Shown here: one piece after another, positions 62,059 to 64,000 of the stretch | Numbering within the stretch: position 1 is the first letter of the stretch | Layout of the letters: each line of letters starts with the position of its first letter | Assembly: GCF_022747945.1 (NCBI RefSeq) | Contig: NZ_JALDST010000001.1 | Span: 2,294,001 to 2,358,000, forward strand | Direction: 5' to 3' | DNA length: 64,000 nucleotides | From: Micromonospora sp. R77 | GTDB taxonomy: Bacteria > Actinomycetota > Actinomycetes > Mycobacteriales > Micromonosporaceae | Translations under genes and position numbers: made by a program | The notes under the pieces: generated by a model | Database searches by the model: none | What the model was told of the DNA's origin: nothing | Seen by the model: the letters and a program-made list of their open reading frames with translations, nothing else

Positions 62059-62727
62059 GTGGACACGGCGGCGGGTGCGGGTGAGGCGGCGGTACGCGGC
62101 GGCGAGACGGCGCAGACGCTGGACCGGGGGCTGCGCCTGCTGCACCTGGTCGCCGACGCGCCCGGCGGACTGACCGTCACCGAGGCGGCGAACCGGCTGG
62201 GCATCGGGCGGGCCGCCGTCTACCGGCTGGTCGGCGCGCTGACCGGGCACGGGATGCTCCGCCGCGACGACGGCGGCCGGCTGCGCCTCGGTGCCGGGGT
62301 GCTGCACCTGGCCCGGCGCGCCCAGCCGCTGCTGGCCGAGGGGGCGCTGCCCGCCCTGCGGCGACTGGCCGAGCAGGCCGGGGCGACCGCGCACCTCACC
62401 GTCGTGGAGGGCGGCGAGGGGGTCGCGCTGGCGGTGGTGGAGCCGAGTTGGACGGCGTTCCACGTGGCGTACCGGACCGGGTCCCGGCACCCGCTGGAGC
62501 GCGGGGCGGCGGGGCGGGCCATCCTCGCCGGCCGGTCCGGCGTCGCCGGCCCGGTGGGCACCGCCGGGGAGCTGGAGTCCGGGGCGTACGGGGTGGCCGC
62601 GCCGGTGCTCGGGGTGCCCGGGTTGGAGGCGAGCGTCGGCGTGGTCTCCCTCTCCCCCCTCGACGTCGACCTGGTCGGCGCCCAGGTCACCACCGCCGCC
62701 GAGGCCATCGCCACCGCCCTTTCCTGA
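62059..62727 (+). CDS. IclR-family transcriptional regulator
   Basis: A 222-residue protein. The winged helix is TAQTLDRGLRLLHLVADAPGGLTVTEAANRLGIGRAAVYRLVGAL, and the effector domain includes AHLTVVEGGEGVALAVVEP and RHPLERGAAGRAILAG. It is shorter than a standard IclR (about 250 residues). Divergent from cysS; target unknown. Confidence 0.85.
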   Translation: MDTAAGAGEAAVRGGETAQTLDRGLRLLHLVADAPGGLTVTEAANRLGIGRAAVYRLVGALTGHGMLRRDDGGRLRLGAGVLHLARRAQPLLAEGALPALRRLAEQAGATAHLTVVEGGEGVALAVVEPSWTAFHVAYRTGSRHPLERGAAGRAILAGRSGVAGPVGTAGELESGAYGVAAPVLGVPGLEASVGVVSLSPLDVDLVGAQVTTAAEAIATALS

Positions 62728-62772
62728 CCGCAGGGCCCGTTGCCTTAGCACAGGAAACGGCCGTCGTGGCGG

Positions 62773-62816
62773 TTGTCCACAGGGGGCACCGCGGGGCGTG
62801 GCTCCGGTTTTCCACA
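62773..62816. promoter_or_regulatory. Two DnaA-box-like sites upstream of the AbiEi/DUF559-like gene
   Basis: TTGTCCACA at 62773-62781 and TTTTCCACA at 62808-62816, in the same orientation and each followed by GGGG. TTGTCCACA is the high-GC actinobacterial DnaA box. The flanks suggest a duplicated unit of about 35 bp. Confidence 0.5.
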
Positions 62817-62856
62817 GGGGTGTCGGTGCGGCGGCGACCGACGCCAGGCTGTTCGC

Positions 62857-63783
62857 ATGCCTCCTCAACCGCATCGGCCGGCCGAGTTGGCCGGGCAGGT
62901 CTTCCGGGGTTCGGACGCGATCCGGCGTGGGCTGCTGACCCGGCACCAGCTACGCGGCGCGTCCTGGCTCCGGCTCCGCCAGGACGTCTACGCAGACGCC
63001 CGCCTCGACCGTGATCACCACCTCGCCTGTCGGGCCGCCCTGCTCCGACTGCCACCCGGGGCGCTGATCGCCGGGCCGTCGGCGGCCCACCTGCACGGCG
63101 TGGGCGACGCGGCCCGGTTCGACGATGAGGTGCACGTGCTGGTGAGCGGCTCGGCCCGGGTCGATCCGCAGACCGGGATCCGGGTGCACCGCTTCACTCC
63201 CGACCTGGTCGGTGGCCGCAACGGGCGATCGCCGGCTCGTCCTCCGGCCGACGGCGTGGGCGAATCCGGTCCGCTCCGGACGGGCCCGGCGGAATGCGCC
63301 TGGGAGACGGCGGTGTGGTCGGACCCCTTCCGGGCGGTCGCGATCGTCGACGCCCTCCTCGGTCGAGGACTGGTGCGGCGGGACGAGCTCGCCGAGGTGG
63401 CGGATCGGCGGGCCGGGCGGTCCGGAGGCCGACGCGCCGGGTGGATCTTCGGCCTGGCCGACCCCGCGTCCGGTTCGTCGGCCGAGTCGCACCTACGGGT
63501 CGGGCTGGTGCTCGCCGGGTTGCCCCGACCGGTCGCCCGCCACCCGGTACGACTCGGGCCCGACCTGGTGTTGCACCCGGAACTGGCCTGGCCGGAGTTC
63601 CACGTCGCGATCGAGTGCGGCGACCGCCGACGAGCGGTCGCCGACCACCCGGGGCTGGCCCGGCTGGCGGATGCGGGCTGGCTGGTGCTCTCCGTGGCGA
63701 GCCGGCGGCTGCACCGGGAGTTCCCCGCCGTCCAGGCCCAGGTGCTCGCCGCCCTCCGCGCCCGTGGCTGGCGTCGCCGCTGA
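62857..63783 (+). CDS. AbiEi-like winged-helix / DUF559-type nuclease-fold protein
   Basis: A 308-residue protein. The N-terminus GQVFRGSDAIRRGLLTRHQLRGASWLRLRQDVYAD matches the AbiEi-type helix-turn-helix. The C-terminal part (ESHLRVGLVLAGLPRPVARHPV, then WPEFHVAIECGDRRRAVADHPGLARLADAGWLVLSV) resembles DUF559/Vsr-type endonuclease folds, but the usual YDG...H motif is replaced by ECGDRRR, so activity is doubtful. These proteins are frequent singletons in actinobacteria. ATG 62857 (MPPQPHRPAEL). Confidence 0.78.
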   Translation: MPPQPHRPAELAGQVFRGSDAIRRGLLTRHQLRGASWLRLRQDVYADARLDRDHHLACRAALLRLPPGALIAGPSAAHLHGVGDAARFDDEVHVLVSGSARVDPQTGIRVHRFTPDLVGGRNGRSPARPPADGVGESGPLRTGPAECAWETAVWSDPFRAVAIVDALLGRGLVRRDELAEVADRRAGRSGGRRAGWIFGLADPASGSSAESHLRVGLVLAGLPRPVARHPVRLGPDLVLHPELAWPEFHVAIECGDRRRAVADHPGLARLADAGWLVLSVASRRLHREFPAVQAQVLAALRARGWRRR

Positions 63784-63937
63784 CCGGGGTGCTGAACACG
63801 GTGCGGGAGTTGCGGGCGCGAGGCTGCAGCCGGTGCGGGTCGTGGCGGCACCACCGCGCGGGCAGGACCGCGCGGCGGGACCGGCCCGCGGACGGGGCGG
63901 CCACCGGATACCGATGGCCGCCCCGGACCGCGAGGTG

Positions 63938-64000
63938 TCAGGCCGGCGTGGTGACGGCGATGATGTTGCTGTACGGGCCGGTCCCGACGGCGTTGTACGC
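63938..64000 (-). CDS. C-terminal end of a fibronectin type III domain protein (cut by window edge)
   Basis: Only the last 20 residues are visible: AYNAVGTGPYSNIIAVTTPA and a stop. This is the typical final strand of an Fn3 domain, as in secreted glycoside hydrolases or proteases of actinomycetes. The enzyme type cannot be told from this fragment. Confidence 0.75.
   Translation of the reverse strand, partial: AYNAVGTGPYSNIIAVTTPA

Noticed and set aside
60580..62946. Cysteinyl-tRNA synthetase with a 317-residue N-terminal extension
   Set aside because: The extension overlaps the divergent IclR-type gene, has antisense composition and is absent from CysS; GTG 61995 matches the family start.

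Overview
The window is high-GC actinobacterial DNA and most likely comes from a Micromonosporaceae species (Micromonospora or a close relative). Reasons: strong G/C bias at third codon positions, many GTG starts, a conservon-type signalling operon, an actinomycete gas vesicle cluster, an MsiK-type multi-sugar ATPase, and intergenic palindromic repeats of a kind I associate with Micromonospora. There is no prophage, insertion sequence, CRISPR array or rRNA operon. Genes are dense and many neighbours overlap by ATGA or GTGA.

Layout. 0-5.2 kb: the 3' part of phenylacetate gene paaN, a two-domain acetyltransferase, a ThrC-family enzyme behind a SAM-I riboswitch, and a divergent EamA exporter/ArsR pair with two palindromic operators. 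5.3-10.4 kb: DoxX, a lipoprotein, and a two-gene ABC system whose ATPase is fused to an extracellular alpha/beta hydrolase. 10.8-19.4 kb: a conservon-like operon (membrane sensor, CvnA-like kinase, roadblock, DUF742, GTPase), an unknown gene and a Cdc48-type AAA ATPase. This block carries six apparent single-base frameshifts, which look like consensus errors but need checking. 20.6-26.1 kb: a ten-gene gas vesicle operon on the minus strand.

26.4-31.1 kb: an acetyltransferase, a PP2C-like protein, small proteins and an ABC-2 type transporter with two operators over its promoter. 31.2-35.1 kb: a DeoR regulator divergent from an amino-sugar operon (SIS protein, ROK kinase, NagA). 35.7-41.4 kb: DUF4032 protein, PAP2 phosphatase, APC permease, an RCK-type channel-like protein and a DNA-glycosylase-fold protein. 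41.6-49.3 kb: FAD-dependent desaturase, AdhE, membrane proteins, an HNH nuclease behind a tiny ORF with a terminator, and enoyl-CoA hydratase. 49.4-57.8 kb: secreted M4 metalloprotease, lipoprotein, LysR/DJ-1 pair, histidine phosphatase, AraC/VOC pair, and an ECF41-type sigma factor next to its usual carboxymuconolactone decarboxylase-family partner. 57.9-64 kb: tRNA-Thr(UGU), msiK, rlmB-cysS, an IclR-type regulator, an AbiEi/DUF559-like protein, and the end of a fibronectin-III protein.

The points most worth following up are: the SAM riboswitch in front of the long Zn-ribbon ThrC paralogue, which suggests a methionine-pathway role; the frameshift cluster; the hydrolase-ABC ATPase fusion; and a 14-bp element shared by the amino-sugar and msiK control regions.
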